Source: Oricola indica (GTDB lineage: Bacteria; Pseudomonadota; Alphaproteobacteria; Rhizobiales; Rhizobiaceae). From it: 64,000 nucleotides of DNA. The notes under the pieces were generated by a model, which ran no database searches, was not told the origin of the DNA, and saw only the letters and a list, made by a program, of their open reading frames with translations. The translations under genes and the position numbers were made by a program. The stretch spans positions 140,932 to 204,931 of the forward strand of contig NZ_JAINFJ010000008.1 in assembly GCF_019966595.1 (NCBI RefSeq). The letters run 5' to 3'. The stretch's first letter is position 1, and each line of letters begins with the position of its first letter. Shown in pieces: positions 33,862-41,978 of this stretch.

Positions 33862-34511
33862 GCGACCGCGTCTTCCAGTTCGAGAAGGTCGTCAGGGATG
33901 GAAAGGCGCTTTCCGGATTTCGCATCGAATGCGGCGAAGCGACGTGCAAGGCGCATCAGGTGATGGTGCAGACCGGCAAGACCCGGCTCAACCCCGTCGC
34001 GGCCGCCCAGTACTTCCGCAATCACGGCTGGCTGGTTGGAAAATCGGCCAAGCATGACCGCTGTCCCACCTGCTCCAAGGTGCGGCGGCGCAACCTCAAG
34101 GTGATCGATATGGAAAAGCCGCAGGCAGACGAGCCGCGGACGATGACGCGCGAGGATCGCCGCATCGTTTTCGCGAAGATTGACGAGGTCTATCTGGACG
34201 ACCGCAGCGGCTATACGCCGCCCTGGACGGATGGTGCAATCGCTCGTGACCTTGGCGTGCCGCGTGCCTGGGTGGCCGAGGTCCGTGAAGCGCTGTTCGG
34301 TCCGGCCGCGTCCAATCCCGACTATGACGAATTCCTCGAAAAGGCGGCTCCGCTGATCGCGGACATGAAGAACCTGTTCAAGGGGGCGACGAAACAACTC
34401 GAGGAAGCGCGCAAGCTGGCGTCTCGTTTCGACGAGCTCGAACGCACCGCAAAGCGGATTGAAAAGGATCTGGATGCGCCCTCCGGCGCCAGGATCAAGG
34501 GGGGGGCATGA
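33858..34511 (+). CDS. Phage protein with Cys pairs, HTH-like segment and coiled coil (217 aa)
   Basis: Four Cys (C25, C30, C69, C72) could bind zinc in the N-terminal third. A middle segment (TDGAIARDLGVPRAWVAEVR) looks like a helix-turn-helix. The last 60 residues are a charged coiled coil (KQLEEARKLASRFDELERTA). The start at 33858 overlaps the previous stop. A DNA-binding early protein is likely; function unknown. Confidence 0.7.
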   Translation: MSDRVFQFEKVVRDGKALSGFRIECGEATCKAHQVMVQTGKTRLNPVAAAQYFRNHGWLVGKSAKHDRCPTCSKVRRRNLKVIDMEKPQADEPRTMTREDRRIVFAKIDEVYLDDRSGYTPPWTDGAIARDLGVPRAWVAEVREALFGPAASNPDYDEFLEKAAPLIADMKNLFKGATKQLEEARKLASRFDELERTAKRIEKDLDAPSGARIKGGA

Positions 34512-35083
34512 TGAGCGCTGCACAGCAGATACCTCTGACCCTTCCCGAAATCGCGGAAGCGCAGGCTCTCCACCATCGTGGGGTATCGCTTGAGGACATT
34601 GCGGATCGTCTGGCTTCGACCGTCGATGCCGTGGAAGGACGGAAAGGACCGCATACCGACCTCTATGAGTCGGGCCGGCAGCTCCGGACCACGCCCATTT
34701 CTGCAGCGGAGGCGCGCCAGATCGCTCGGCTTGCCGATCTCGGTACGCCGATCGGTGACATCGCGGACATGTTCGGCATCACGGTCGGGCGTGCCGATTT
34801 CTTCATTGGCGAAGGCCGTCGCAAGCGTGATCGCGAAGCTGGTTCTCATGCCTCACGCGCCGAAGGCGCTCCGGCGGGGCCTCGCATCGGCTCGGACGCG
34901 CGGTCGCGCTTGCCGGCTTCGCCTGAATGTCAGGCCGGCGAGTCGCCTCCGCTCGAGCCGTCGATGGCCGATCTTCTGCGTCCGCCGATGCCAAACACCG
35001 ACTCTGCGGCCCGGCAGGCCGAAGAAAACCGCCTCCGTGCGCTCTACGGCGCTTCGTTCGGCGGCAGACACCGTCGTCGCTGA
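34508..35083 (+). CDS. Phage DNA-binding-like protein with two HTH segments (191 aa)
   Basis: Two related helical segments, EIAEAQALHHRGVSLEDIAD (14-33) and ARQIARLADLGTPIGDIADM (69-88), each look like the first helices of an HTH. The C-terminal half is low complexity and basic. The gene starts two bases after a run of eight G that also ends the gene before it. Confidence 0.65.
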   Translation: MMSAAQQIPLTLPEIAEAQALHHRGVSLEDIADRLASTVDAVEGRKGPHTDLYESGRQLRTTPISAAEARQIARLADLGTPIGDIADMFGITVGRADFFIGEGRRKRDREAGSHASRAEGAPAGPRIGSDARSRLPASPECQAGESPPLEPSMADLLRPPMPNTDSAARQAEENRLRALYGASFGGRHRRR

Positions 35084-35114
35084 CGGCATGAAACCTGGAG
35101 AGAAGGAGACGGAG

Positions 35115-35483
35115 ATGAGCAGATTGCTGCGGACCTTCCGCGAAATGATCGGGCTTTTGAGCCGGGGCGAAGTGTCCCGCAAGCTCGATGAAGAAATGGA
35201 GAATTGCCTGAATGCGCTGGAGGAAATGCCGGCGGACAAGGGCAAGGCCGAGGTCACGCTCAAGGTGACCTTCGAATACGAGCTCGGGCGCATCGACATC
35301 AAGGCGGACGTGAAATCCAAGCTGCCCGACACGACCAAGTTCGTAAAGACGCCGTTCTGGATCGATGACGGTCATCTGTCGGTCGAACACCCCAACCAGA
35401 TCAACATGTTCTCCTCGCCGCGCGGCGTCGACGGAGATGAGCCGGAAGGCAAATACGCCGACCGGGTGACCGCGGCCGAATAG
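35115..35483 (+). CDS. Phage protein of unknown function (122 aa)
   Basis: The strong purine-rich site GGAGAGAAGGAGACGGAG before ATG 35115 sets the start. The N-terminal helix is followed by beta-rich sequence (AEVTLKVTFEYELGRIDIKA). It precedes DUF2303, a neighbour seen in related prophages. No enzymatic motif. Confidence 0.7.
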   Translation: MSRLLRTFREMIGLLSRGEVSRKLDEEMENCLNALEEMPADKGKAEVTLKVTFEYELGRIDIKADVKSKLPDTTKFVKTPFWIDDGHLSVEHPNQINMFSSPRGVDGDEPEGKYADRVTAAE

Positions 35484-35562
35484 GCCGTTGAATTTCTGCC
35501 TCGCCGGTTGGCGGCAAGCCGCCGGCGGGAATCCGTGACTGCCAACCGAAAGGGAACCAACC

Positions 35563-36480
35563 ATGAGTGACAAGAGCATTCCGGACGGCCTCGCCGTCAA
35601 GGACATCGCGGATCTCGGCAAACGTGCCTCGGATCCGCATGTCGAAATCGTCAAGCTGACGGGTCTGGGCGAAGGCCTGCCCGAACAGGTACCGCTCGCC
35701 TTCAACCGCGACTCCAAGACCTTTACTGCCCTTGCCGGCGAGGTCGAGAAATACCGGCAGATGCCGAAGCGCCGGACGGGCATTGCCCGCGCCGACACGC
35801 TTTCCGCCTTCTGCGCGCTGATCGATCGCCACAAGGATGACGACTCGGTCATCTTCGGCGAAACGGCCTGGCCGAACCCGAAGCTGACGGCCGTCATCGA
35901 CTATCACAGTCTCGATCATGACCCGAAATGGCTGGGGCACAGGATCGAATATGCCTTCCCGCTGACCGAGGAATTCAAGGCCTGGGTCGAATGCGACGGC
36001 AAGCCGATGGAGCAGGGCGATTTCGCGGCCTTCATCGAGGACCACGCGGCCGAACTGGCCTCGCCCTCTGAAATGGAAAAGGGCGAGTTCGAGCGGCTGT
36101 TCAAGGAGCGCTTCGCCACGCCTTCCGAGCTGATCATGCTGTCGCGCGAGCTTGAAGTGTTCGTTGGCGCCAAGGCCAAGCGCGGCGAGCGGCTTTCGAC
36201 CGGAGAGCGCACGATCGAGTTCACCACGGAACACAAGGACGGCAAGGGCGACAAGGTCGACATCCCCGGCGTGTTCATGGTGTCGGTGCCGGCCTTTGTC
36301 GACGGTGAAGCGCTGCGCATTCCGGCGCGGCTTCGCTACCGGCTGGGCGGCGGGTCGATCCACTGGTTCTACCAGCTCTATCGCTGGGAATTCTGGCTGC
36401 GTGAACAGGTTCAGCGCGACCTGCAGGAGGCGGGCAAGAAAACGTCCCTGCCTGTCTTCGAGGGCGCGCCTGAACGCTAG
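35563..36480 (+). CDS. DUF2303-family phage protein
   Basis: The 305-aa protein matches DUF2303 along its length: AVIDYHSLDHDPKWLGHR near 105, LTEEFKAWVECDGKPM, and the C-terminal FRYRLGGG-like segment RLRYRLGGGSIHWFYQLYR. The family is frequent in alphaproteobacterial prophages near replication and methylase genes; its function is unknown. Confidence 0.85.
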   Translation: MSDKSIPDGLAVKDIADLGKRASDPHVEIVKLTGLGEGLPEQVPLAFNRDSKTFTALAGEVEKYRQMPKRRTGIARADTLSAFCALIDRHKDDDSVIFGETAWPNPKLTAVIDYHSLDHDPKWLGHRIEYAFPLTEEFKAWVECDGKPMEQGDFAAFIEDHAAELASPSEMEKGEFERLFKERFATPSELIMLSRELEVFVGAKAKRGERLSTGERTIEFTTEHKDGKGDKVDIPGVFMVSVPAFVDGEALRIPARLRYRLGGGSIHWFYQLYRWEFWLREQVQRDLQEAGKKTSLPVFEGAPER

Positions 36481-36576
36481 TCGATAACGGCTCGCCCGGC
36501 AGCGGGCGGGCCTTCCCCGGCGGGGCTTGTGTTGCGTGCCGCCAGATTTCCGTTTCGCATTTTTCCGCAGAGATCC

Positions 36577-37425
36577 ATGGCACGCGAAGAGCAGGCGTCA
36601 GATCACACAGACATTGTCCATGTCGGCCTCGACGAGGTCTGGCATGTCGACTGTCGTGTTCCGCTTGCCGAAATGCCGGCGAACTGCGTCGACCTGACGC
36701 TCGCCGATCCGCCTTACGAATCCCACATGCACAACGCGAAGGCTGGCGCGCGCGGCAGAAAGCTGCGCAGCGACGGTTATGTCGAAATGCAGATGCTCGA
36801 TTTCGCGTCGATCGAGCCGATCCGGGCCGAGGTGGCCCGTGAAATCGTTCGCGTTACGGCCGGCTGGGCACTGATATTCTGCACGCCGGAAGGCATCGCG
36901 CCATGGCGCGATGCGCTCGAGGCTGCCGGCGCAAAATACAAGCGCGCCTGTTTCTGGGCCAAGCCCGACTGCGCGCCACAATTCAACGGGCAGGGGCCTG
37001 CCATGGGCGTCGAGGCCTTTGTCGCCGTTTGGTGCGGCAAGGGCGTCGCGCGCTGGAATGGCGGCGGTCGCCGCAACTGGTTCGAATTTCCCTGCAATCC
37101 GCCGGACCGGGACGGACGGCATCCGACCGAAAAGCCGATCGCCCTGCTTGCCGATCTGATTTCGCTGTTTTCGCAGCCGGGAGACATGGTTCTCGATCCC
37201 TTCGCGGGATCCGGATCGACCGGCGTCGCCGCCTTGCGGACGGGCCGCCGCTTCAAATTGTTCGAGCAGGCCCGCGCCTATTTCGAGGTCGCCGTACAGC
37301 GCTGCGAATGGGAGCGGGACGCGGCATCGAAACTGGACCGGGCCGCCGGCCGTGCAAGGGTCCAGACGCCCACGCAAAGGAGGGCGGCGCCGGTGCCGTT
37401 GTTCGGGGAGGGTGATCCATGTTGA
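36577..37425 (+). CDS. DNA methyltransferase (N6-adenine or N4-cytosine, DPPY type)
   Basis: The 282-aa protein has catalytic motif DPPY at 44-47, a HPTEKP segment and the SAM-binding motif DPFAGSGSTGVA near 205. The order (catalytic motif before SAM motif) is the beta class. It is likely an orphan phage methylase, as no restriction gene is adjacent. ATG at 36577 is chosen; an upstream ATG at 36529 lacks a site. It is the first of three methyltransferase-like genes in this operon. Confidence 0.9.
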   Translation: MAREEQASDHTDIVHVGLDEVWHVDCRVPLAEMPANCVDLTLADPPYESHMHNAKAGARGRKLRSDGYVEMQMLDFASIEPIRAEVAREIVRVTAGWALIFCTPEGIAPWRDALEAAGAKYKRACFWAKPDCAPQFNGQGPAMGVEAFVAVWCGKGVARWNGGGRRNWFEFPCNPPDRDGRHPTEKPIALLADLISLFSQPGDMVLDPFAGSGSTGVAALRTGRRFKLFEQARAYFEVAVQRCEWERDAASKLDRAAGRARVQTPTQRRAAPVPLFGEGDPC

Positions 37426-37712
37426 CGCCAGACCTGTCCGCGATCGGCCTTCAGCAATTCGTCCTCGCACGTATCGGCGCCCTGGCGGGGAGGATGCATG
37501 TGGAGGCGTTCGAGCGGCGCGGTGAACGCATTCCTCCCGGAAAGCCGATTCCGCCCGCTTATCGCCGAAAGGCCGGTGAGCAGATTGCCAGGATCGTCTG
37601 CCGCGACGCGCGTATCTCCCGCGACGCCTATGCTTCGACGCTTGCCGGTGAAGCCGACGACGAGGCGCGCGCGAGCGTCTGGGCGGCTCTGGGTGTGGAG
37701 GTGGGGGAATGA
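37419..37712 (+). CDS. Phage protein of unknown function (97 aa)
   Basis: A basic helical protein (RIGALAGRMHVEAFERRGER) overlapping both neighbours. No domain recognised. Confidence 0.65.
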   Translation: MLTPDLSAIGLQQFVLARIGALAGRMHVEAFERRGERIPPGKPIPPAYRRKAGEQIARIVCRDARISRDAYASTLAGEADDEARASVWAALGVEVGE

Positions 37713-38008
37713 AGGAGCGCCCGCACTTCGATTACGGGCTGTTCTCCGCCGACGTGAAGGCGGGCCTTCGTGGCCTGTCCTATCGGCAGTGCGTCGGCGT
37801 GTTTCCCTTCCTGACCATCAATTCTCTGTCGCGTGCAATCAATCAGCAGCCTCTCTCCCCGCCGAACATGATGGCGCTTTGTCACGCATTCGACCTCGAT
37901 CCAAGATCGTATTTTACCGTTAAAAAACAAGATGTTCCAGCACTCGTTTCACGGGAAACCCGGACGCTTTCAGGCATCCTGGGCAGGCTTCGGGAGACGC
38001 GGACATGA
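37709..38008 (+). CDS. Small phage protein, possible HTH (99 aa)
   Basis: The central part (FPFLTINSLSRAINQQPLSP, then NMMALCHAFDLDPRSYF) has the helical pattern of a Cro/C1-type HTH, in which a Ser/Asn-rich second helix contacts DNA. It overlaps its neighbours by ATGA. A regulator is possible. Confidence 0.55.
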   Translation: MKERPHFDYGLFSADVKAGLRGLSYRQCVGVFPFLTINSLSRAINQQPLSPPNMMALCHAFDLDPRSYFTVKKQDVPALVSRETRTLSGILGRLRETRT

Positions 38009-38667
38009 GGCCGTTGCGGGTGCTGATCGCTTGCGAAACCTCCGGCGTCGTTCGGCGCGCTTTTCTGGCGCGCGGGTATGATGCTTGGTCGAATGACATT
38101 CTGCCGGCCGAGGACGGTTCGAACCGGCATATCCGCTGCGATGTGCGCGAAATTCTTGATGATGGATGGGACCTGATGATGGTCGCCCATCCGCCGTGTA
38201 CGCGCCTCTGCAATTCCGGCGTTCGCTGGCTTCATACGCCTCCGCCGGGACGATCGAACGACGACATGTGGCGGGAGCTCGATGATGGGGCGGCATTGTT
38301 TTCAGCCGTCTGGAATGCGCCGATTGACAGGATCGCTGTCGAGAACCCGGTCATGCATCGCTACGCCAAAGAACGGATCGTCAACTATGAGCGGCCCGCA
38401 CAGACGGTCCAGCCATGGTGGTTCGGCGAAAAGGCCTTCAAGGCAACGAGTTTCTACCTGCGGGGGCTGCCGGCGCTCACCGCGACGAACCGGCTCATCC
38501 CGCCCAGACCGGGGACCGAAGAACACAAAGCTTGGTCTGTTGTTCATCGGGCGCCTCCCGGCCCGGAACGCTGGCGCATTCGCTCACGAACATTCCCCGG
38601 CATTGCGGCGGCCATGGCGGCGCAATGGGGTGACCACGCAGTGGCAGACGTCGGGAGGGTGGCGTGA
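38005..38667 (+). CDS. C5-cytosine-methyltransferase-like phage protein
   Basis: The 220-aa protein starts with a SAM-site-like LIACETSGVVRRAF, has the catalytic-loop pattern HPPCTRLCNSG (P63-P64-C65) and an ENP segment at 113-115 equivalent to motif VI. It lacks the long target-recognition region of full C5 methylases, which are usually over 300 aa. It may be a minimal enzyme or a derived, non-catalytic form. Confidence 0.6.
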   Translation: MRPLRVLIACETSGVVRRAFLARGYDAWSNDILPAEDGSNRHIRCDVREILDDGWDLMMVAHPPCTRLCNSGVRWLHTPPPGRSNDDMWRELDDGAALFSAVWNAPIDRIAVENPVMHRYAKERIVNYERPAQTVQPWWFGEKAFKATSFYLRGLPALTATNRLIPPRPGTEEHKAWSVVHRAPPGPERWRIRSRTFPGIAAAMAAQWGDHAVADVGRVA

Positions 38668-38921
38668 TCCTCAAGCGCGAAGGCGTTGCAAGCCTGCATT
38701 GCGATGAATGCGGACGCCGATACCCGAAACTGTTCGATATCAGGCATTTGCGAGACATGTCTGCAGCGTCGCGTTCGGAAGGATGGCGTGCGTTCTGGGG
38801 CTTTCCGACATCGAAATCGCCGGACTGGCCGCGGGGAAAAGCGAAGTGGCGGCACGCCTGTCCGGCCTGCGTCATTGCCTTCGCGGAACGCAAGCGCGCC
38901 GAAGCCGGGAGATTGTTCTGA
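38664..38921 (+). CDS. Small phage zinc-ribbon-like protein (85 aa)
   Basis: CDEC at residues 13-16 and CPAC near 68 form a two-knuckle pattern that could bind Zn. The segment between is Trp-rich (AFWGFPTSKSPDWPRGKAKW). It lies between two methylase genes with overlapping stops and starts. Confidence 0.65.
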   Translation: MILKREGVASLHCDECGRRYPKLFDIRHLRDMSAASRSEGWRAFWGFPTSKSPDWPRGKAKWRHACPACVIAFAERKRAEAGRLF

Positions 38922-39628
38922 TGGCAGAGCATCCCTGGAAGCGCGTTGAACGCATTGGCGACTGCACGCTCTATCTCGGAGATTGCCTCGAGGTCATGCC
39001 GCATTTGGGGGGGGGCTTCGACGTGTTCACTGACCCGCCCTATGGCATCGGTGCCGGCACAGGCGTTGGCCGACAGAACAGAAAGCGGTTTCAGGCGGCC
39101 GGCAAGACATGGGATGACAATCCGCCGCCGCCGGAATTCTTCCGCCTGGCCAAGGCGATGTCCGTCGAGCAGATATATTGGGGTGGCAACTATTTCGACC
39201 TGCCGCCGACCCGCTGTTACCTGATCTGGGACAAGGGCCTGACGCTGCGCGGGCGCGATTTTGCAGAGGCGGAACTGGCCTGGACGTCGCTTGACGCCAA
39301 CATCCGCGTGTTGACCCTGGAAGGGTCGCAGGCCCACCGCAACACGGTCAAGGTGCATCCGACGCAGAAGCCGCTGAAGCTTACCGAGTGGGGCCTTGGT
39401 TTCCTTACGTCGAAGCGCCCGGTCCTCGACCCTTTCATGGGATCCGGCACGACCGGCGTCGCCTGCGCCAAGCTCGGGCGCCGCTTTGTCGGCATTGAAC
39501 GAGACCCCGATTATTTCGAGGTAGCCTGCAACCGCATCGGCAACGCGCATAGCGAGTTTGCCGACTACAGCGATGCGGCGTCCGGCCAGGCTGGCTTTTC
39601 GTTCGACAATCGGCCGAGGTCGGACTGA
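38921..39628 (+). CDS. DNA methyltransferase with a G9 tract (DPPY type)
   Basis: The 235-aa protein has DPPYG at 38-42 and DPFMGSGTTGVA near 182, with VHPTQKP between, a beta-class N6-adenine/N4-cytosine methylase. The start overlaps the previous stop (TGATG at 38921). A run of nine G (39007-39015) codes for the Gly stretch just before the catalytic motif; a slip there would change the frame before any catalytic residue. Confidence 0.9.
   Translation: MAEHPWKRVERIGDCTLYLGDCLEVMPHLGGGFDVFTDPPYGIGAGTGVGRQNRKRFQAAGKTWDDNPPPPEFFRLAKAMSVEQIYWGGNYFDLPPTRCYLIWDKGLTLRGRDFAEAELAWTSLDANIRVLTLEGSQAHRNTVKVHPTQKPLKLTEWGLGFLTSKRPVLDPFMGSGTTGVACAKLGRRFVGIERDPDYFEVACNRIGNAHSEFADYSDAASGQAGFSFDNRPRSD
39007..39015 (+). 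repeat. Poly-G tract (G9) in a methyltransferase gene
   Basis: Nine consecutive G encode part of LGGGF upstream of DPPY. Such tracts cause phase variation of methyltransferases in some host-adapted bacteria; here the current length keeps the gene in frame. Confidence 0.9.
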
Positions 39629-39636
39629 TGGAGGGG

Positions 39637-40677
39637 CTAAGCTTCAATCACCCTGAGCATCTCTGCCCAGTCGGGTTGTTCGAGTATTTTGCCGTTTTCC
39701 GCCATGAGAACAGGGGGTTGCTCTCTGCGGAAGTAGTTGAATCCGCTGAGCGCGGTGATGTCGTTGTCTTCGGTGATGCGGCACCCCGAAAAGGAGCACG
39801 ACTCGAAGCGATTGGATTCGGCAGCGTTGCCGCGCAGGGAGGCGATGGAGCATTCGCTGAAGGTGCAGTTGGTATGCTGGTTGCCGTCGACAGCGAGGTT
39901 GAGGCAACTTTCGAACAGGACCTCATCGAAGCTCACCAACGGGTTCAATCTCTCCCAATCAAAATTGCGCGCGAATTTGCCACCGCGATACGTCACGGTT
40001 CTGACACCGGATATGGGCAGCCACTCCGGTTCGGTGCTGAATCTCCGACTGGAGTCCAGAGTTGCCGGGTCGATGATCGTGACCGTGCCTCGTGGAGACA
40101 GGACTATGTTCCTGGTGGAGGTGCGTTCCGTCCTGTCGCTGATCGATGCGAGGGACAAGATGGCAGTCCTGAGATTGGATGTTTGGCCCTGTGTCGGCAG
40201 ATTTGTCTCTATGAAATCCGCGAGAAGATTAAGAGCGGTGACTGCAAGGCGCTCGTTTCCGCTTTCCGCCACTGCTTCCAGACTGGCGATTCCCGCAGAG
40301 ACCTTCGAATTGTCTTTCGCATTCGAGAGGAATTCAGCGCCTTTTTGGAGAAGGGCGGCAAGATTGCTTTCCTCGGTCTGATCGATCTGTATTTGCAGCT
40401 TTTCCAGCTGGTCTCGCTGTTGGTCGGCCTGCCGAGACGTGATCATTGTCCGCCAGATCGTGGCGCTGAATGTCACGGCAGCAACGTAGATCACGCCAAA
40501 TGGCGCTACGATCCGAGATCGGGAGAGGGTCTCGGCGAGGTCGTCCGGTGCGTGGAATACATAGCGCCAGACAACGAAGCCGAGAATCGCAGCGCCGGCG
40601 AAGGCAACAGCGAGCGTAATCGCCTTCCATTCCTCTTCGACGCGTTGCTTGCGATTTGCTGGATCAACATCGGTCAT
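39637..40677 (-). CDS. Membrane pentapeptide-type protein, antisense insertion in the early operon (moron candidate)
   Basis: The 346-aa protein has two membrane helices (about 19-41 and 56-78), a coiled coil (82-105), a helical domain (AGIASLEAVAESGNERLAVT) typical of membrane pentapeptide proteins, and a C-terminal part with degenerate pentapeptide-like repeats (TNCTFSECSIASLRGN, then ESCSFSGCRI). It is the only leftward gene between 32.4 and 64 kb and has its own promoter, so it can be expressed in the lysogen. Its composition is less GC-rich than its neighbours. A phage-exclusion role is possible. Confidence 0.8.
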   Translation of the reverse strand: MTDVDPANRKQRVEEEWKAITLAVAFAGAAILGFVVWRYVFHAPDDLAETLSRSRIVAPFGVIYVAAVTFSATIWRTMITSRQADQQRDQLEKLQIQIDQTEESNLAALLQKGAEFLSNAKDNSKVSAGIASLEAVAESGNERLAVTALNLLADFIETNLPTQGQTSNLRTAILSLASISDRTERTSTRNIVLSPRGTVTIIDPATLDSSRRFSTEPEWLPISGVRTVTYRGGKFARNFDWERLNPLVSFDEVLFESCLNLAVDGNQHTNCTFSECSIASLRGNAAESNRFESCSFSGCRITEDNDITALSGFNYFRREQPPVLMAENGKILEQPDWAEMLRVIEA

Positions 40678-40683
40678 GGCGGG

Positions 40684-40711
40684 AGAGTATCCGGATTTAC
40701 TTCCGGGTCAA
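40684..40711 (-). promoter_or_regulatory. Promoter of the antisense membrane protein gene
   Basis: On the minus strand TTGACC (40711-40706), a 16-bp spacer and TACTCT (40689-40684) predict a start at about 40677, the A of the ATG itself. No ribosome-binding site is present, so the mRNA would be leaderless. Confidence 0.5.
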
Positions 40712-40727
40712 TTTGCGGGGTCGCGGG

Positions 40728-41978
40728 ATGAGTATTCGCATCATGTCCGATGTCCTCGACCATGCCCCCGTCTCCGGTTCGAAGCTACTTGTTCTGGTCG
40801 CGCTCGCCAACTTTGCCGACGACGAGGGGGTCTGCTGGCCCGCCATGGCAACCATCGCCGCCAAGGCGCGCATATCGGAACGATCGGCGCAGAGGGCCTG
40901 CCGGGATATGGCAGACGCCGGAATCCTCGACATCGAGGAAGGTTCCGGTCCGCGCGGAGCAAATCGCTATCGGGTTGTTGTCGCTGCGTTCAGGGGCAAT
41001 GGCCCGGATACAACATCTAGTGGTGGGGGTGCCAAATTGTCACCCCCCGAACCCGCTTCGGAGGGGGTGACAAATTCGGCAGGGGGGGTGACACCGGTGA
41101 CGCTAGGGGGTGACACAGGTGTCACCCGAACCGTCATAGAACCACCAATAGATCCGTCAGAAGAGAGAGTGCGCGCGGCCGCGCGGGCTGCTCAAGGTCG
41201 TGACGGGGAACAAGATACAGTCCGAGCCGATACCCCGGGAACGGCGGATTTCGAGAAACGGGTGATGCGGTTCTGCAATGGTCGCGGCTTCGAGGCTGGG
41301 CCATGGCCGGATTGGGATACCTCGTCGCCCGGCTACATCGGTCGCCAGATGGCTGCGCTTGGCCCGGAAGAACGCAGAGCTGCCGAACGCTGGCGCGATC
41401 CCTACCTGCTCGACCTGAAATATCGCGGCAAGAAGCCCGTGCCACCAGGCGTTTTCCTGCGTGACCGGCTCTGGACAGGGCTCGATCCGGAGATCCTCCA
41501 GCGTGCCGAGAAGCTTAAGCAGTCGAAACTCGCGCCGGCCGAGCGGCCGAAGCCGGAGGGCTGGGCAGCGGCGCATGGGCCCGTCTGGTCGGCACGCCTG
41601 CATGGCATCCTGCTGGCGGGACCAGAGCGGCCGGAGCGTGTTCCCGACGAAATACCGGTCGCTGCCGGTGAGGCGTTGTGGCTTACCAGTCAGATCACCT
41701 CGGCATGGCCGACACTAGCTGCGCTTCGCAATGGCGGAGGGCGCGTGTTTGGGCCGGAATGGCACGCGCTGAAGGATGCGGTCGAGTTCGTGCCCGCAAA
41801 CAGCACCATGTTCGGGTCTTGGCGGGATGAGTACGCCAGGCGCCGTTGGCCGTGGCCGAAAGTGCCGGACGGCATGGACGGACTCTATTTCCCCAAGGAC
41901 GGGCCAGACGGCCTCGAGGCGTTCTGCGAGGTGATGCTCGAGGTCGAAAAACAATTCAGGCAGGAGGCGGCGGAATGA
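40728..41978 (+). CDS. Phage replication initiator (helix-turn-helix, lambda O-like position)
   Basis: The 416-aa protein has an N-terminal winged HTH of the replication-protein type (VLVALANFADDEGVCWPAMA, then KARISERSAQRACRDM) and a Gly/Thr-rich linker that carries the DNA repeats at 41025-41127. The C-terminal half is helical with many Trp. The position after methylases and before the antiterminator matches lambda O. The start at 40728 is the first ATG after GCGGGG. No helicase or helicase-loader gene follows, so it may recruit the host helicase itself. Confidence 0.7.
   Translation: MSIRIMSDVLDHAPVSGSKLLVLVALANFADDEGVCWPAMATIAAKARISERSAQRACRDMADAGILDIEEGSGPRGANRYRVVVAAFRGNGPDTTSSGGGAKLSPPEPASEGVTNSAGGVTPVTLGGDTGVTRTVIEPPIDPSEERVRAAARAAQGRDGEQDTVRADTPGTADFEKRVMRFCNGRGFEAGPWPDWDTSSPGYIGRQMAALGPEERRAAERWRDPYLLDLKYRGKKPVPPGVFLRDRLWTGLDPEILQRAEKLKQSKLAPAERPKPEGWAAAHGPVWSARLHGILLAGPERPERVPDEIPVAAGEALWLTSQITSAWPTLAALRNGGGRVFGPEWHALKDAVEFVPANSTMFGSWRDEYARRRWPWPKVPDGMDGLYFPKDGPDGLEAFCEVMLEVEKQFRQEAAE
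41025..41127. other. Candidate replication origin: iterons inside the initiator gene
   Basis: GGGGGTGACA occurs at 41063, 41084 and 41106, spaced 21-22 bp (two helical turns), with a one-mismatch copy at 41025. An inverted copy TGTCACCCCC lies at 41038-41048, and an inverted repeat GGGTGACA-N4-TGTCACCC closes the array at 41108-41127. Arrays of this kind inside the initiator gene mark the origin in lambdoid phages. Confidence 0.65.

Noticed and set aside
36480..36576. Upstream start for the first methylase at 36529
   Set aside because: It lies in the GC-rich intergenic segment without a ribosome-binding site; the added residues are basic and not conserved-looking.
41025..41127. Short direct repeats considered as a CRISPR array
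   Set aside because: The units are 10 bp with 11-12 bp between them, include inverted copies and lie inside a coding gene; no cas genes are near.
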